Below, one piece after another: positions 20,596 to 32,326 of a stretch of DNA of 64,000 nucleotides. The DNA comes from Orientallactaga sibirica (Eukaryota; Chordata; Mammalia; Rodentia; Dipodidae): contig JAEOAD010000005.1 in NCBI GenBank assembly GCA_036365145.1, positions 7,772,501 through 7,836,500 of the forward strand. Direction: 5' to 3'. Within the stretch, counting starts at the first letter, position 1, and each line of letters starts with the position of its first letter. The translations under genes were made by a program, and so were the position numbers. Under the pieces are notes generated by a model. It was given only the letters and a program-made list of their open reading frames with translations. It had not been told where the DNA came from and did no database searches.

Positions 20596-21531
20596 CTCTA
20601 TCCTACACTAACCTGTTCCAAATTGGATGTAAGGATATGTATTGCCCAAGGGATTAAAAAAAAAAAAGAAAGAAAGAAAGAAAGAAAGAAGACGAAACAA
20701 ACAAACAAATAAAAGAGGATGTGTCCCATCAGGGGAGGGAGGGGGTGGGGAGAATCCAAATAGTATTTTTGTGGGGAAATATCTAATATACCTTCAAGTC
20801 AACGTTACGAATAAGTCCTGGAATTTAAAGAGATCGAGTGTCTGAAAGTACAGTACATCTTTTTGTTTGTTTGTTTGTTTTTGTTTCTTCTTCTTTCTTT
20901 TCTTTTTTCTTTTTTGGTACCTGAACTGCTGTTTAAACCTGTGCTCCACCTGCTTTAAGAACTGCCATCCCCTCCCCTCCCCATCCAAAGCGTGTCCTTC
21001 TCTTCTGCCATGGCAGTGGGGGAGGGATGCGTCTGATTTCTGCCCACACAGGGCCTGTGCCAAGGCAATCAGATCTTTATGAAAGCAGTATTTTCCGTGT
21101 TTCCTTTTTAATTTACAGCCTTTCTTGTTTTGATATGTTTTTAAATGTTGTGGATGAATGCCAACTTTCAGACAGAGCCCACTTAGCTTGTCCACATGTA
21201 TCTCGATGCCAGCCCTCCATTCTTCCTCTTCCAGATATTTTTGGGAGTAACAAACATTCTCTCATCATACGTAGCCTACCTAGATTTCTCATGACGACTT
21301 AATGCATGTCCGTGGTTGGGTGCACCTGTAGTTCTGTTTATTGGTCAGTGGAAATGAAAAAAAAAAAAAAAAAGTCTGCGTTCATTGCAGTTCCAGTTTC
21401 TCTTCCATTCTGTGTCTCAGACACCAACACACCACTCATTGGAAAATGGAAAAAAATAAAAAACAAAAAGACAAAAAAATGTACAATGGATGCATTGAAA
21501 TTATATGTAATTGTATAAATGGTGCAACGGT

Positions 21532-21537
21532 AATAAA
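21532..21537 (+). terminator. BASP1: BASP1 polyadenylation signal AATAAA
   Basis: AATAAA in GGTAATAAAGTTAAACAA, with cleavage expected about 15-20 bases downstream. An earlier AATAAA near 20708, just after the GAAA repeat, is a possible minor alternative site. Confidence 0.88.
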
Positions 21538-21555
21538 GTTAAACAATTAAAAAGT

Positions 21556-22425
21556 AATGAGGACTGGTAATTTTTTTTTTTTTTCTCTGCTTGTGCCTGG
21601 TCGGGATAACCAACTCAATAGACAACTGCACTGGGGCCGTTTTATTTTCCTGATTATGTTTGCATGGGCGTTTTATAAAGCAGGAACATCAATTTTTTGT
21701 GAACATTATCCTTAAAAGAAAAAAAAAAAGCCAACTGGATCAGTTTCAGTAAATTATAACAAGACTAACTGGAAAAGTCACCATGTTGCTGGATAGGTAT
21801 CCTATGAACATGTGGGTGTAAGTATACTTAAAAAGAATTTTAAATGAAACATTAAATGACAATCAATAGATTTACCTTAAGGGTTGGGAAGAAGAAAATT
21901 ATAATGTCTTTGAGAAACATCATATGTACCTAGTGCTTCCTAGTCTCTCTACCGACCGCCTCCCCCTTTATGATAGAGCCAGGAAGGGGGACACAAGTGC
22001 TCTGCGAAGGCAGTAGGATAATAGCCAAGAGAAAGGAGGCCAGGGACAGGGCTTCATGGCGACTGGACCTCTGCTTTGCTTTTCTATTAGTAACTTCTAA
22101 TCTTCTCAGACCTCCCTTATTTACTTATATGAGGACATAAACTTTGTGACAGAAAAAGAAAAGCCCATTGCTATTTGAAATATTTAGAAGCTTGTGGACA
22201 GATCAGATAATGTTATATACTACAGGTAGATGTGAGACCACCTTGTCTCTTCACCAAGAGACAACTGATTTCTTCAGGACTTGGTGAGTGGCCATCCTGT
22301 GTTCAGGCTGCATACACCCTGCGGTGTCTAGGAGGCTGGAACACTGTGACTTTTATACAGTGACTGGGCATTCACGTTAATTCCTGAATATAGGAAAAGA
22401 TTAAACTCTTGCATCTGTTGATAGT
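21556..22425. other. Unassigned sequence just downstream of BASP1
   Basis: T runs at about 21570-21584 and A-rich pieces, otherwise unique. No gene or repeat recognised. Confidence 0.5.
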
Positions 22426-22429
22426 AACT

Positions 22430-22434
<5 letters not shown>

Positions 22435-22460
<26 letters not shown>

Positions 22461-22597
22461 GCAAGGTAGGGTCTCACTCTGGTCCAGGCTGACCTGGAAT
22501 TAACTATGTAGTCTCAGGGTGGCCTCGAACTCTTGGCGATCCTCCTACCTCTGCCTCCCGAGTGCTGGGATTAAAGGCGTGCTCCACCACGCCCGGC
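22435..22597 (-). mobile_element. B1 SINE, antisense, with target-site duplication
   Basis: Poly-T, GCAAGGTAGGGTCTCACTCT, then GTGCTGGGATTAAAGGCGTG and CCACCACGCCCGGC. AACTTCAAT at 22426-22434 and 22598-22606 brackets it. Confidence 0.94.
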
Positions 22598-22662
22598 AAC
22601 TTCAATATTTTTTTCAATTCAATATTGGAAACAAAATCTCAAATGCAAACCACCCTCTTTTT

Positions 22663-22853
22663 CTTTTTTTTATTATTATTTGAGAGAGAGAGAGAGAGAG
22701 AATGGGCACACCAAGGCATCCAGCCACTGCAGATAAATTCTAGACACATTTGCCACCTCGTGCATCTGGCTCAGGTGGGTTCTGGGGAATTGAACTTGAG
22801 TTCTTTTGGCTTTGCAGGCAAGTGCCTTAACCACTAAGCCATCTCTCCAGCCC
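22663..22853 (-). mobile_element. DIP-type SINE, antisense, with target-site duplication
   Basis: ATTATTATTTGAGAGAGAG leads to CACCTCGTGCATCTGGCTCA and a head ending GCCATCTCTCCAGCCC. AAACCACC at 22647-22654 and 22855-22862 is the target duplication. Confidence 0.92.
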
Positions 22854-22862
22854 AAAACCACC

Positions 22863-24440
22863 TCCTCCTCCCCCCCCCCCTCCTTTTTGTTTTTAAAGAG
22901 TGACAGATATTATAAAGATTTCTTATACTTGAATCAAATGACAGGGTTGGGGAGTAATTGTTTGGGAGATCACTGCCCGGAATAATAAAAAACAAGTTCA
23001 TGGTCCAGAGCTTGAACTCGGAAAATCCCCTCTAGAATCTTGAAGATCGCTGAAATGGAAGTACATGAGCCATATTGACCTGAATGAAGCTTGTTTCATT
23101 CTTCGGGGTTACCGTTACATGTAGCTCAATAAAGAGGGAGGAGCGATCCTCCACAAGTATGTTCCAAGCATCCTTTGGTACCACAATGGCGGAAACAAAT
23201 GGTGAAGCTGAAGATTGGCAAGTATACCGCATGAATTCAGTTGTATCTGTGATCACCTCTTGGCTCTTTGACTTCTTGTTTCCATAGTGAAATAAATTTA
23301 AACTCCGAATGCATGAAAGCACAGCGCATAAGAACTATGTAAATACATTCTCTACCAGTCAACTGTTTTAGGTAAGAAAAGTAGCAGGGGATGTCAGATT
23401 ATAACCAAATATGTCCTGAAATATATAAATCATGTAGGGGCAAGGTGCTGGTGGCAGGGAGATAACAGGTTTAATAAACCATTGAAGATATTTATAGTTA
23501 TTATTTTAGAAATTAAGTAATACTTTTATTTTTGAAATGTAAATTTATTTATAGCTGCAAAGTGGTTATGAATATTAAGTGTCATTCATTTCTTGCAATA
23601 AAACATGCTTGGTGGAAGTAATATGTGATATATTCACTGACTCTCCCCATTTTAATTAAAGTTCACTATGTTTTGGGTGATGAGAACAATCAGATCATTT
23701 CCTGGGATAGCATTTATTATTATATATTGCTGGTTGGGATAAGTGTTATAAGGAGACACTTTTTCTCAATCTGTGAAGAGTTTATGGGCTTGGTACAGAC
23801 TAATTAGAATCTGAGCCACATGTATTAATTTATTTTTCTGGCTATTAGATATTCATGAAATTAAAGAGTTCCAGAACTGTCACCAAAACATGTAAATTGT
23901 CATTTTAAATGAACTATAGTAGAAGACATTTAATTGTATTATCCTAAAAAAAAAAAAAGATTTGCACTCTAGTTTGAAATTTTATTGTCAACCAAAAACC
24001 CAATACATGTGGGAATGACTGGCTTTGCCAGAAAGGGAACAACGTCGGTCATGCCCATTGATTTGAATTCCCTAGATTCTTCCCTCCTTATGAGTGATTT
24101 AAAATGAAGGGATAGTGGTGCACAGGTTCTGCTAAACAGGCAAGCCAGGGCTATTTTGAACTTGCAGCATATTTACTTTACTAAAACATTTAGACTTCTT
24201 GGAACATCTTATCACAGAGGTCATTTGAGTGGATGGTAAGGACATGGGTGACAACTGTCTGGTGTCTGGTGCTGACAATATCTTGATATTCTTTAGCTCC
24301 CTAGGTTGAGTAAATGATGAGGTGCCTTTTGACCAAGTTCTGCATTGCTATGCAAAATCTGCTTCCAGTAAGCATCCTGGTAATTTAATTTTTGCCAAGT
24401 GAACCTGGTACATTGGAACCTAGTTTCGCTTTCAACATTA
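22863..24440. other. Repeat-poor intergenic stretch
   Basis: About 1.6 kb with no SINE. A 96-residue open frame on the minus strand at 23032-23322 has no recognisable domain. An A run lies at 23946-23959. It may hold conserved non-coding sequence, but I cannot test that. Confidence 0.5.
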
Positions 24441-24444
24441 TCTT

Positions 24445-25339
24445 TTTTTTCAGCTCAATATATGCATGTAAAGTATTTTGATCATATTCTTCCCATTACC
24501 TTCTCTTGCCCCCTCCCACAATTGCTGAATCCTTTCCTCCCAACAAGTCCCCTTTCTACTTTGATGTGTGTCTTGTGTGTGTGTGTGTGTGTGTGTGTGT
24601 GTCTGTGACTCACTGAATTAAATTAGGATTGCTTGCTTGAGCCCAGAGACATGAGCAACTTACCTGTAACTACACCACTGAAGAAAATGTCTCCCCCTCC
24701 CTCAGTAGCCATTAATTGCCAAAAGCTCTTCCGGGAGCCATGGGGCCCCATCCATGATGGAATGTGGACAGGCCCAGTGTTGTGCTGGTCTTGTGCAGGT
24801 AGCCACAGCTGTTGTGAGTTCAGAAGTGCACTGGCTGTGTCATGTCCACAAGAGAGTTCCACACCATGGCTTCCCATCCTTTAGATCTTAAATTTGTCCC
24901 AATTACTTCACCTCAATCTGTCCTGAGCCTTGGAGTAGGTGATACAGGTAATCCATTTAGGGGCGAGCACTCAGCAGTCATTTATTCTCAGCATTTTGAC
25001 CGATTATGAGTCTTTGCAGTAATTGCAAAGAGGAGTTTCTCTGATCAAGGCCGAGAGCAGCATTAATAGGTGAGCATGAACATTAATATGTAGAATGCAA
25101 CTTGAGAGGTATAATATATCCATTTAGAAAAACACCAGTAGTCGGTCCTCCTCTGCACCCCCCCCCACACCCCCCGCCACCACAACCAGGGCCTATGACC
25201 CAGCCATGGGCTTTTGACCAGCATGAATTCCCTCCTGTGGAGCAAGACTCTCGAACCCAATTAGGAAGTGGTTGGGTACTTCCATAACAGTCATGTCGCT
25301 GTTGCACCTGTTAAGTCTCCTTCTCTTTGGTGGTATAAC
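24445..25339 (-). mobile_element. L1 3'UTR fragment, antisense, left part
   Basis: Contains GACTCACTGAATTAAATTAG, ATGGAATGTGGACAGGCCCA and TGGGCTTTTGACCAGCATGA. Related words occur in the L1 3'UTR at 36127-36990 and 49080-49200. A (GT)n tract (24574-24602) lies inside it. Confidence 0.75.
24574..24602. repeat. (GT)n microsatellite
   Basis: About 14 uninterrupted GT units within the L1 3'UTR fragment. Confidence 0.95.
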
Positions 25340-25630
25340 CTAACCAGAAGCAGCTTATGGGGAGGAAAGGGTTTCTTTCAGGCTTACAGATTCCAAAGGA
25401 AGCTCCATCGTGGCAGAATCAGCTGGCTCACTTGATCAGCAGAGAGAGAGAGAGAACCACCAGAGTTCAAGCTGGCTCTGAGTATCCCCTAAGGATGGAC
25501 GCAAGATCCGCTCTTAGTGACACCCCTGCTCCAGCAAGGCTGTGCCTACTGGAGACAGGAGTTGGAAGCTTAATCTTAATAAAAATACTCGAGGCTATGG
25601 GGACATTTACATTCAAAACAACCACAGCAC
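25340..25630. mobile_element. Non-autonomous repeat, possibly hAT-type, inserted in the L1 fragment
   Basis: Shares an order of landmarks with 51595-51905: a GGGTTT..CAGGCTTACAGATTCC start, a CATCGTGGCAGAA block and a GGGGACATTTACATTCAAAA end. The L1 3'UTR resumes on the right. Family assignment is from memory and uncertain. Confidence 0.5.
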
Positions 25631-25925
25631 CAGTGGGCACATCTTGCCAGGCAAGCCCAGTGTATAGCATGCAGGTTCCACTGCAGAGTCGCAATGTTGA
25701 TGCCTTTTCTTCCCTGCAGCTCTGCACAACACCTTTTGGCACTATCACAGCTGGCCAGCAGGGACGATGTGTTCCGTTCCAGCATGGTTTCTGTCTGTCT
25801 TGTGACCATAGTGCTGGGTATCTTTAGCAACAGGATCTTACTAGCTAGTTTTGGTGGGCAACCAAAGAGCAGTGGCAATATCTTGTACTGTTTTGGAGAG
25901 TGCCTCATAGGGAAGTAGAAACCCA
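25631..25925 (-). mobile_element. L1 3'UTR fragment, antisense, right part
   Basis: Continues the L1 begun at 24445: GTTTTGGTGGGCAACCAAAG and CAATATCTTGTACTGTTTTG correspond to GGTGGGAAACCAATATCC and the following text in the L1 at 49450-49490. Confidence 0.7.
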
Positions 25926-27974
25926 GATTTTGTATTGAGGCAGACTACATAACAACGCAATTCCACCATCAAAACCGGCCCTTGAGGCATCCTTTTTATG
26001 TTGTTCCCTTATAGGTGTCAGAGTTTAACATACAGTAAATTTTCAGTCATTTTCATTGATGGGAAAATATCTAGTGATAAAACTTGCAGTTTCAGTATTA
26101 TTCAAGTTCTTATTTTAGGACTGGTGTTATAGATTGAACTCCATCATTTTGAGTTCCATTCAGCCTTTTAAGGATAATGTTGTAGTTATTTTGATATTTA
26201 GCCAATTTGTACAATATGGAAAATTAGGATAATATTGAAAATGAAATGTTTGTTTCAATTGTAACTGACAGCATTTTTTTTTTCCTGCTAAGCAGTTGGT
26301 TTTTAAAATAGTCAGCTGAGGGAAAGGCTCTTTGGCCTGGATATTATTTTTATAAACCCTATCTGTTAATGGAACAGTAAAAATGGCAGAGTAGGAGGCT
26401 TTTCACAAAAATAGGTATACATCTTTGTGACTTAAGATGAACTTATCAAGAGTCTATATGATATGACAGAAGTTTTTACTAGGATATAAAACTTCTACGT
26501 CTAAGGAGTCATTGGTTAGGTACGTTTCTTCACATTTTTCTCAGTCTCCATTTTATTAAGAGGAGTTTTCATTCCGAAGCCATATGTCTCTTCTATTCAC
26601 ATATGTATTTGAGGAACTTCCTAGAGGGAATATCTTCCGAAAAGAACATGATCTTGAAAAATATCCTAGTGCAGGTGTTCGTACGGAAATAGAAATATGA
26701 AGACTATATCTTTGGACCGCATATACACTTGACCTTCCTGTTTTCCTGAGGGGCAAACATTGCATTTATTTCTTATTTTGTTTTATTTGAAGATCCAGGA
26801 AAATTCACTTTTGATGTTCATATATAAATTACTTGGCCTTATTTAATGTATCTATGTTTTTGCTGTTGCTGTTTTAACTTGTTTAGGTCAATGTGCTAAA
26901 TGTCAAATGACAAGGGACAGATTATTAGGCAAGATTTAGAATCATATTTGCTTCCTTTCATTAACTCTTGGTTTACTATGATCCAGGATTTAAGAGACTA
27001 AAAGGTTCCCAGTAAAAATGCTGTTTTGAAGCATGCTTGTCAAAATAAGAGTTCTATGTCTACCTCAATAATCATCAGTGTCAATTAGTGCAAGTCAGAT
27101 ATTGTTAGTTTACTGGCTCCCCTGTACATACAAACCTACCAAAGCTTAAAAGCAAATTTATTTTCTAAAATTAGGTAGCTATTCCGAACAACTTAAAAAC
27201 GGTCTTAAGGACTGAGTTCCACACACTAGAAAGGCCTTTCATTGGCAGGCTCACTGTCTTTTCACTTCTAAAGCTATGAGTTTGTTCAAGCAGAAAATAT
27301 GTTTGAATAGGCACCAAAGACTCTTGGCTGATAATCAAATGATAAACCCTTAATGTCTATTGGACTGTATTTAAGAGCCACATAACCAGAAAGTCAACCA
27401 CATCACTTATTACTCAAAAAAAAAAAAAAATCACCTATTTTGCTGTGAGGAAAATCTGTTTACTTGCAATTCACTTCCGTTAACAAAGGGAGTAGAGAAG
27501 GAGCAGAATAAAAAAGAAAAGAGAAATTCCCCAGCCTTCCTTCTAAAAAGAAAGCAATCTCCTTAATGGAAGAAAAAGACTACATTTCAGTATTGTACTG
27601 ACAGAAACAGCCCAGTTCGAGGTTTGCCAAGAAAAATAGATGACACATCTAATTACAAGAGCTACTTGCCCAGGTTTGGGAAATTTGATTTGACAGGTGA
27701 ACCCCATTAAAAGAAATGACTCGCAGGTCCCAGAGCAGCAGGGAACAATTTCTGCCCCTCTCTGCCTCAGCACAGACATCCAAGAATAGAGCTTGCTCTC
27801 AGCCGGAACCACCCACCACAGCACCCGAGTCTGACTAGTATGCAAATTCCCCAGAGGGTATTTAAAAATTTTTAAAGCTAAGAATAATAAGAGACTGTAG
27901 TTTGCTTGCTATCTATTTAACTGCCTTCTCTTTCATGAGCTGAAATTGCCTTGACATTCAGAGCAAATTCTACC

Positions 27975-27977
<3 letters not shown>

Positions 27978-28017
<40 letters not shown>
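27978..28017. repeat. (CA)n microsatellite
   Basis: About 20 uninterrupted CA units. Confidence 0.96.
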
Positions 28018-28019
<2 letters not shown>

Positions 28020-28739
28020 TAGCCAAAAACACTGATAAGACAAGCCACTAGAAAACATCAAACAGAGTTGCATACATTTCTGATGCTGGTAAGAACTTCA
28101 TTATAACTTTTATTTATTTCCTCTTTTGATTATTCTGTTTTCTCTACATTTTGTCTTTGCCATTCATTTCCCCAGTTTTACTTTGTGTTGGTTAATCATT
28201 TTCCATTCTCTGCTTCCTGTCTGTCTGCCTGCCTCCCTTCACCTGATTCCACACTGAAGGGAAGGCTTACATTGGACCTGAAGTAGAAAAGTTATGTGCA
28301 TGTCAAATGCATCATTCTTAAATAGCATTTAAGTGTAATGCTCTTTCTGGTTTTGCATAAGCCTCATTCTTCATTCATCCAGAAGAACAAATAGAATTTC
28401 CCTGGCAGTCAGCTGAACTTTACTTCCCTCTCCTATCTCCATTTATCTGTAAGAATAACAGAGATTAAAAGAGGATGTATTCAGAATCCAAGGTAATTTA
28501 AAATAGTCCTGATATAGAGTGCTTTTCAAAGAGAAGTCTAGAAGGTTCTACCATGGGTTCTGTTTCAGAAGGCAGGGAAGTGGTTTCTAAATGCTGTACA
28601 GCCAGGTTACATAAGAGGTTCTGCCATTGGAACAAAGGCATCCCAGCCCCCACACTGTGGCCCCAAAGTCAGTAGTTCTCACGGAAATTGGAAGGTTGAA
28701 ATCAGGCTTCATAAAGCCCCTCTTTGTGTAACTCTCAAC

Positions 28740-28862
28740 AAGATTTGGAATCAAAAAGACTTAGATCCAAATCTGGGTTTGGTGAAATGGTCCGTGATTT
28801 TAAGTAAATTACTTAATATCTTGGAAGCTTGCTTAACCTCATTAGAAGAAAAGGAAAACAAT
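28740..28862 (+). mobile_element. MIR-like ancient SINE, sense
   Basis: GACTTAGATCCAAATCTGGG followed by TAAGTAAATTACTTAATATC and a TTAACCTCATTAG block gives the MIR order with many changes. Confidence 0.55.
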
Positions 28863-28989
28863 CAAGAACAGAGTTGTACCTGGATATAGCTGACTCACGA
28901 CACATGACACCTCCCTGGGTCTCCGTATCTATGAGTTCCCCATCTGCAGAGTCAACACAGATTAAGAATATTTTTTAAAAGTCCTATCT

Positions 28990-29196
28990 GGGGTTGGAGA
29001 GATGGCTTACCAGTTAAGGCATTTGCCTGCGAAGCCTAAGGACCCAGGTTCGATTCCCCAGAACCCATGTAAGCAAGGTGGTACATGTACCTAGAGTTCA
29101 TTTGCAGTGGCTAGAGGCCCTGGTATGCCCATTCTCTCTTTCCCTCTCATAAATAAATGAATGAATAAATAAATAAAAAATAAAAAATTAAAATTA
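28990..29196 (+). mobile_element. DIP-type SINE, sense
   Basis: Starts GGGGTTGGAGAGATGGCTTA and lacks a few bases in the CCAGATGCACAAGG block (reads GTAAGCAAGGTGGTACATG). The tail is AATAAATGAATGAATAAATA. Confidence 0.9.
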
Positions 29197-29505
29197 TATC
29201 TGTGTCAAATATATACAGAAGTGTTTTTTTTCCTTGTCAATAGTTCCTAAACAATACAGTATGCTAATTACTTGAACTAGATTTGGCAGGTCATCAGAGA
29301 TGATGGCCTGAAGTATGCAGGAAGATGACGTGGGCTGTGTGTAAAGACCAGGCTGTTTTGTATGTGGGACGTGAGCATCCATGCATTTGGCATCTGTGGA
29401 GATCTTGAAGCAAACCCCTTATGGGTACCAAGGGATGACTGAGTATTCAATGAACCACAGATGTTCTACATGATGCTTTAGTTCCTTTAAAAATTTGAAC
29501 TCACT

Positions 29506-29708
29506 GGGCTGGAGAGATGGTTCATTGGTTAAGGAGCTTGTCTGCAAATTCCCCAGTACCCACAAAAAGCCAGATGCACAGTGGTGCACACATCTGGAGT
29601 TTGTTTGCAGTGGCTGGAGGTCCTGGCGGGCTCATTCTCTATCTCCATCTCTCTTCTCTCCATCTCTCTCTCTCTTCTTGCAAACAAATAAATAAAAATA
29701 AATAAAAA
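29506..29708 (+). mobile_element. DIP-type SINE, sense, internally shortened
   Basis: Starts GGGCTGGAGAGATGGTTCAT. The B-box segment between CTTGTCTGCAAATTCC and CCAGTACCC is missing, so pol III transcription of this copy is unlikely. Confidence 0.88.
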
Positions 29709-29719
29709 ATTTTCAGCTC

Positions 29720-29867
29720 TGCCGGGTGTGGTGGTGCACGACTTTAATCCCAGCACTCAGGAAGCAGAGGTAGGAGGATTGCAGTGAGTTCGAGGCCACC
29801 CTGAGACTACATAGTTAACTCCAGGTCAGCCTGGACCAGAGTGAGACCCTACCTCAAAAAAAAAATT
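29720..29867 (+). mobile_element. B1 SINE, sense, with 11-bp target duplication
   Basis: Starts GCCGGGTGTGGTGGTGCACG and ends in poly-A. ATTTTCAGCTC at 29709-29719 and 29868-29878 brackets it, so it inserted at the end of the preceding DIP tail. Confidence 0.94.
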
Positions 29868-29878
29868 ATTTTCAGCTC

Positions 29879-30349
29879 AGAGTGCTATCTGATTCACTTC
29901 TATTGTAAAGGAATATGCAATGGAAAGATGCTTGCTCATGTGTTCTTGAAGCTATAGTAACAAAGGCCATGGAAATGAGACCAAAGTTATCATATAGAGG
30001 GCAGCCTCCTGTAGAGGAAAAAATGAAGTAGATACAGTATATGGAAACCAATTTTTAGGGTGAGGTGAAAATCCAAAATAATTTCCTCAGTAATATTCAA
30101 ATTTCATTACAGAGATGCTTGAGTTAAACCCAGAAGAAAGAACACATTTCCTTCATGTGAGGGAGGTGACATTTATTTTTTACTTATTTATTTATTACTT
30201 AGCTCTGTGGCCCAGGAACAGACTGAATTTGTAGAGGCCTCAGTGTGCTTCTCTGAGAACCGCAGGATGAGCCTGCCTTGGGAGTGTGGGGATGACGCAA
30301 GGTTGTGCTTGGCCTAGTGGCTAGTCTCTAGGTGCCCTTGAAGTGGACT
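29879..30349. other. Unassigned intergenic sequence
   Basis: Unique sequence with a small TTTA-rich patch near 30190. Nothing recognised. Confidence 0.5.
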
Positions 30350-30531
30350 CACCATCATGACCTGCATTTCCTTCTAAAGCAAATAAACAATTGAGGCTGA
30401 GGTAAATATCATCATTTCTCTTAATCTGATTTCAACAAGACACACCATCATGACCTGCATTTCCTTCTAAAGCAAATAAACAATTGAGGCTGAGGTAAAT
30501 ATCATCATTTCTCTTAATCTGATTTCAACAA
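30350..30531. repeat. Perfect 93-bp tandem duplication
   Basis: The unit starting CACCATCATGACCTGCATTT at 30350 repeats at 30443. The second copy matches the first base for base through GATTTCAACAA at 30531, where it diverges. No substitution separates them over about 89 bp. Confidence 0.97.
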
Positions 30532-30647
30532 TTAGTTTCTGTTAAAATGACTGTCTCATTCTAGAGACTGTCTTTCTAGCTTTCTCTTTATTTCTCTCTC
30601 TTTCTCCTTCTATATGTGCCAGTTCTCCTGGTGTGTTCTACATGGGT

Positions 30648-30700
30648 TTAACTCACTCATTCACTTACCAAATATTTATCAAGCAGCTACTGTCTGCCAG
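30648..30700 (+). mobile_element. L2/MIR3-like ancient fragment (tentative)
   Basis: CCAAATATTTATCAAGCAGC followed by TACTGTCTGCCAG follows the familiar L2/MIR3 core pattern. Confidence 0.4.
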
Positions 30701-31159
30701 TCATTTTGTCACCACCAATGCCAGGAACATAATGAGACTGGAAACAAGGGTCTGGAACGCTCTCCTCAATTCTGGAATCCAAGAGGTGCCTCATCTCTCT
30801 TCTCTTCCACATGGATGACTCTTATGTGTCTCAAAGATAACATGTCCGCACGTGAATTTCCGATTCCTCCAGAATCTGCTCCTTCACTCTTGTGTCTCTT
30901 GACAAAGTAATGCCATCCTCCAGACACGCGGCACAGGTCACCCACCCTTGACGAACCTTCCTTTCTTATGTCTCACAAGTACTTGTAAACTTACTGTTTC
31001 CTTTTTCCTCAAGGATGTCTGATACCACTCCCCTCCCTCAACTTCCACATAGTAGAAATAAATGCAAATTAAGTCTGTACAACTTTGAATTACACATAAA
31101 AGAGAATTAATAGAATGCCTGGGAATACATAAGCCTGCATCCTGCAATACAAGCTTTTG
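30701..31159. other. Unassigned intergenic sequence
   Basis: Less AT-rich unique sequence, with open frames up to 98 residues but no recognisable domain. Confidence 0.5.
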
Positions 31160-31360
31160 ATTTAAAAATATTTTTATTTATTTATTTGAGACATGCACAT
31201 GGTGGGGGGGGTGCAATGGGCATCCTTGGGCTTTTCTGCTACAACCAACTCCAGATGTATGCACCACTTTGTGCTTCTGACTTTACATAGGTCCTGGGGA
31301 ATTGAAGGTGGATAAGCATGCTTTGTAAGCAAGCACCACTGAGAAATCTCTCTCCCCCTG
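31160..31360 (-). mobile_element. DIP-type SINE, antisense, diverged
   Basis: TTTATTTATTTATTTGAGAC leads to GGTGGGGGGGGTGCAATGGG in place of the usual GA tract. CACTTTGTGCTTCTGACTTT follows, with a decayed head at 31345-31360. Confidence 0.82.
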
Positions 31361-32167
31361 GAGTGCAAAGGGGAAGGACAAAATACTGGGCACAGACATG
31401 CTTGGGGCAAGCCTTGCCAGCAACTGGAGAAGTCAATCCAATGGCAGGTATGCTTTCTAACTATACGCTCCTGAATTTCCCTGGACTAGTGCCTAACTTA
31501 TTTTGCATATATATGTTTGTGTTCAAAATGGCTAGCTTTTCTAAAAGCCCACTTAAAGAATAAGAAAGACATTAGCAAATTCCTGCTTTGAAGAATTAGG
31601 CTTTTGGCCTTCATAAAGTCGACTCACCAAAGTCAATAGCCAAAATCATAATTGAAAACAAAAGACTATTAGTCATGTTACAAATATGGCTGGAGTTTCA
31701 TGACCTGTTTGCCTAGTTAATCAGACCCTCGAAAGGTCAACATTCCAGATGTATTAATATGGTATGGGAGGAACTAGTATTTGCAGATCAGGGTGGGGTT
31801 AATAACCTCCTTTTTTTTTATCAAAGATAGGAAGTGAAAAAAGAAATTGGATCAAGGCACGAATTTCAGAATATTTTTAAGTTTGTATGTGGGCAAACAA
31901 ATGACAATGAGTGAAGAACATAGCTGTACATTTGTGTTAGTAATGGTTACACACGCACATAGAAGTAAGTGGGAAATTTACACCTTGAAGGAGTGAGCAA
32001 CTGACATGAAACTCAGTCATGATTTCAAAGTGTTGACCGACAATCGCTTATTTGGCCTTTTGATCGGGCAAAGTCTGTGACAATTTGTTGAACAAACAGT
32101 TTATATTTTCCTCATAAAACTAAAATGGAACTAAGAATTTTTGGAAATGTAATTGGCTCATCCAATC
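31361..32167. other. Unassigned intergenic sequence
   Basis: Unique and moderately AT-rich. Nothing recognised. Confidence 0.5.
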
Positions 32168-32326
32168 TTTTTTTTTTTTTTTTTTTTTCGAGGTAGGGTT
32201 TCACTGTAGTTCAGGCTGACCTGAAAGTCACTATGTAGTTTCAGGGTGGCCTTGAACTCATGGTGATCCTCCTACCTCTGCCTCCCAAGTGCTGGGATTA
32301 AAGGCATGCACCACCACGCCCGGCTA
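32168..32326 (-). mobile_element. B1 SINE, antisense
   Basis: Poly-T, TCGAGGTAGGGTTTCACTGT, then AGTGCTGGGATTAAAGGCAT and CCACCACGCCCGGC. Confidence 0.93.

Larger units (their letters stand above)
20405..21555 (+). other. BASP1: BASP1 3'UTR
   Basis: The 3'UTR runs from the TGA at 20402 through a long CT repeat and the block CCTGTTCCAAATTGGATGTA, then continues AT-rich to the canonical signal at 21532. The CT-rich start and the GTAATAAAGTTAAACAATTA end match my memory of the mammalian BASP1 3'UTR. The extent is inferred from the polyA signal. Confidence 0.85.
25926..28989. other. Repeat-poor intergenic stretch with a (CA)n and a MIR
   Basis: About 3 kb with no B1, DIP or L1 that I can see, in a region where a SINE otherwise occurs roughly every kilobase. 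It holds an A run (27416-27430), a (CA)n microsatellite and an old MIR. It is a candidate for conserved regulatory sequence near BASP1. Confidence 0.5.

Noticed and set aside
19645..21555. BASP1 copy as a processed pseudogene
   Set aside because: A splice acceptor and intron-like sequence precede the exon, the 3'UTR continues naturally without a genomic poly-A tail and target duplication, and the only lesion is one base in a GCC run.
25357..25827. 156-codon plus-strand open frame
   Set aside because: It covers a transposable-element insertion and the L1 3'UTR, with no protein signature.
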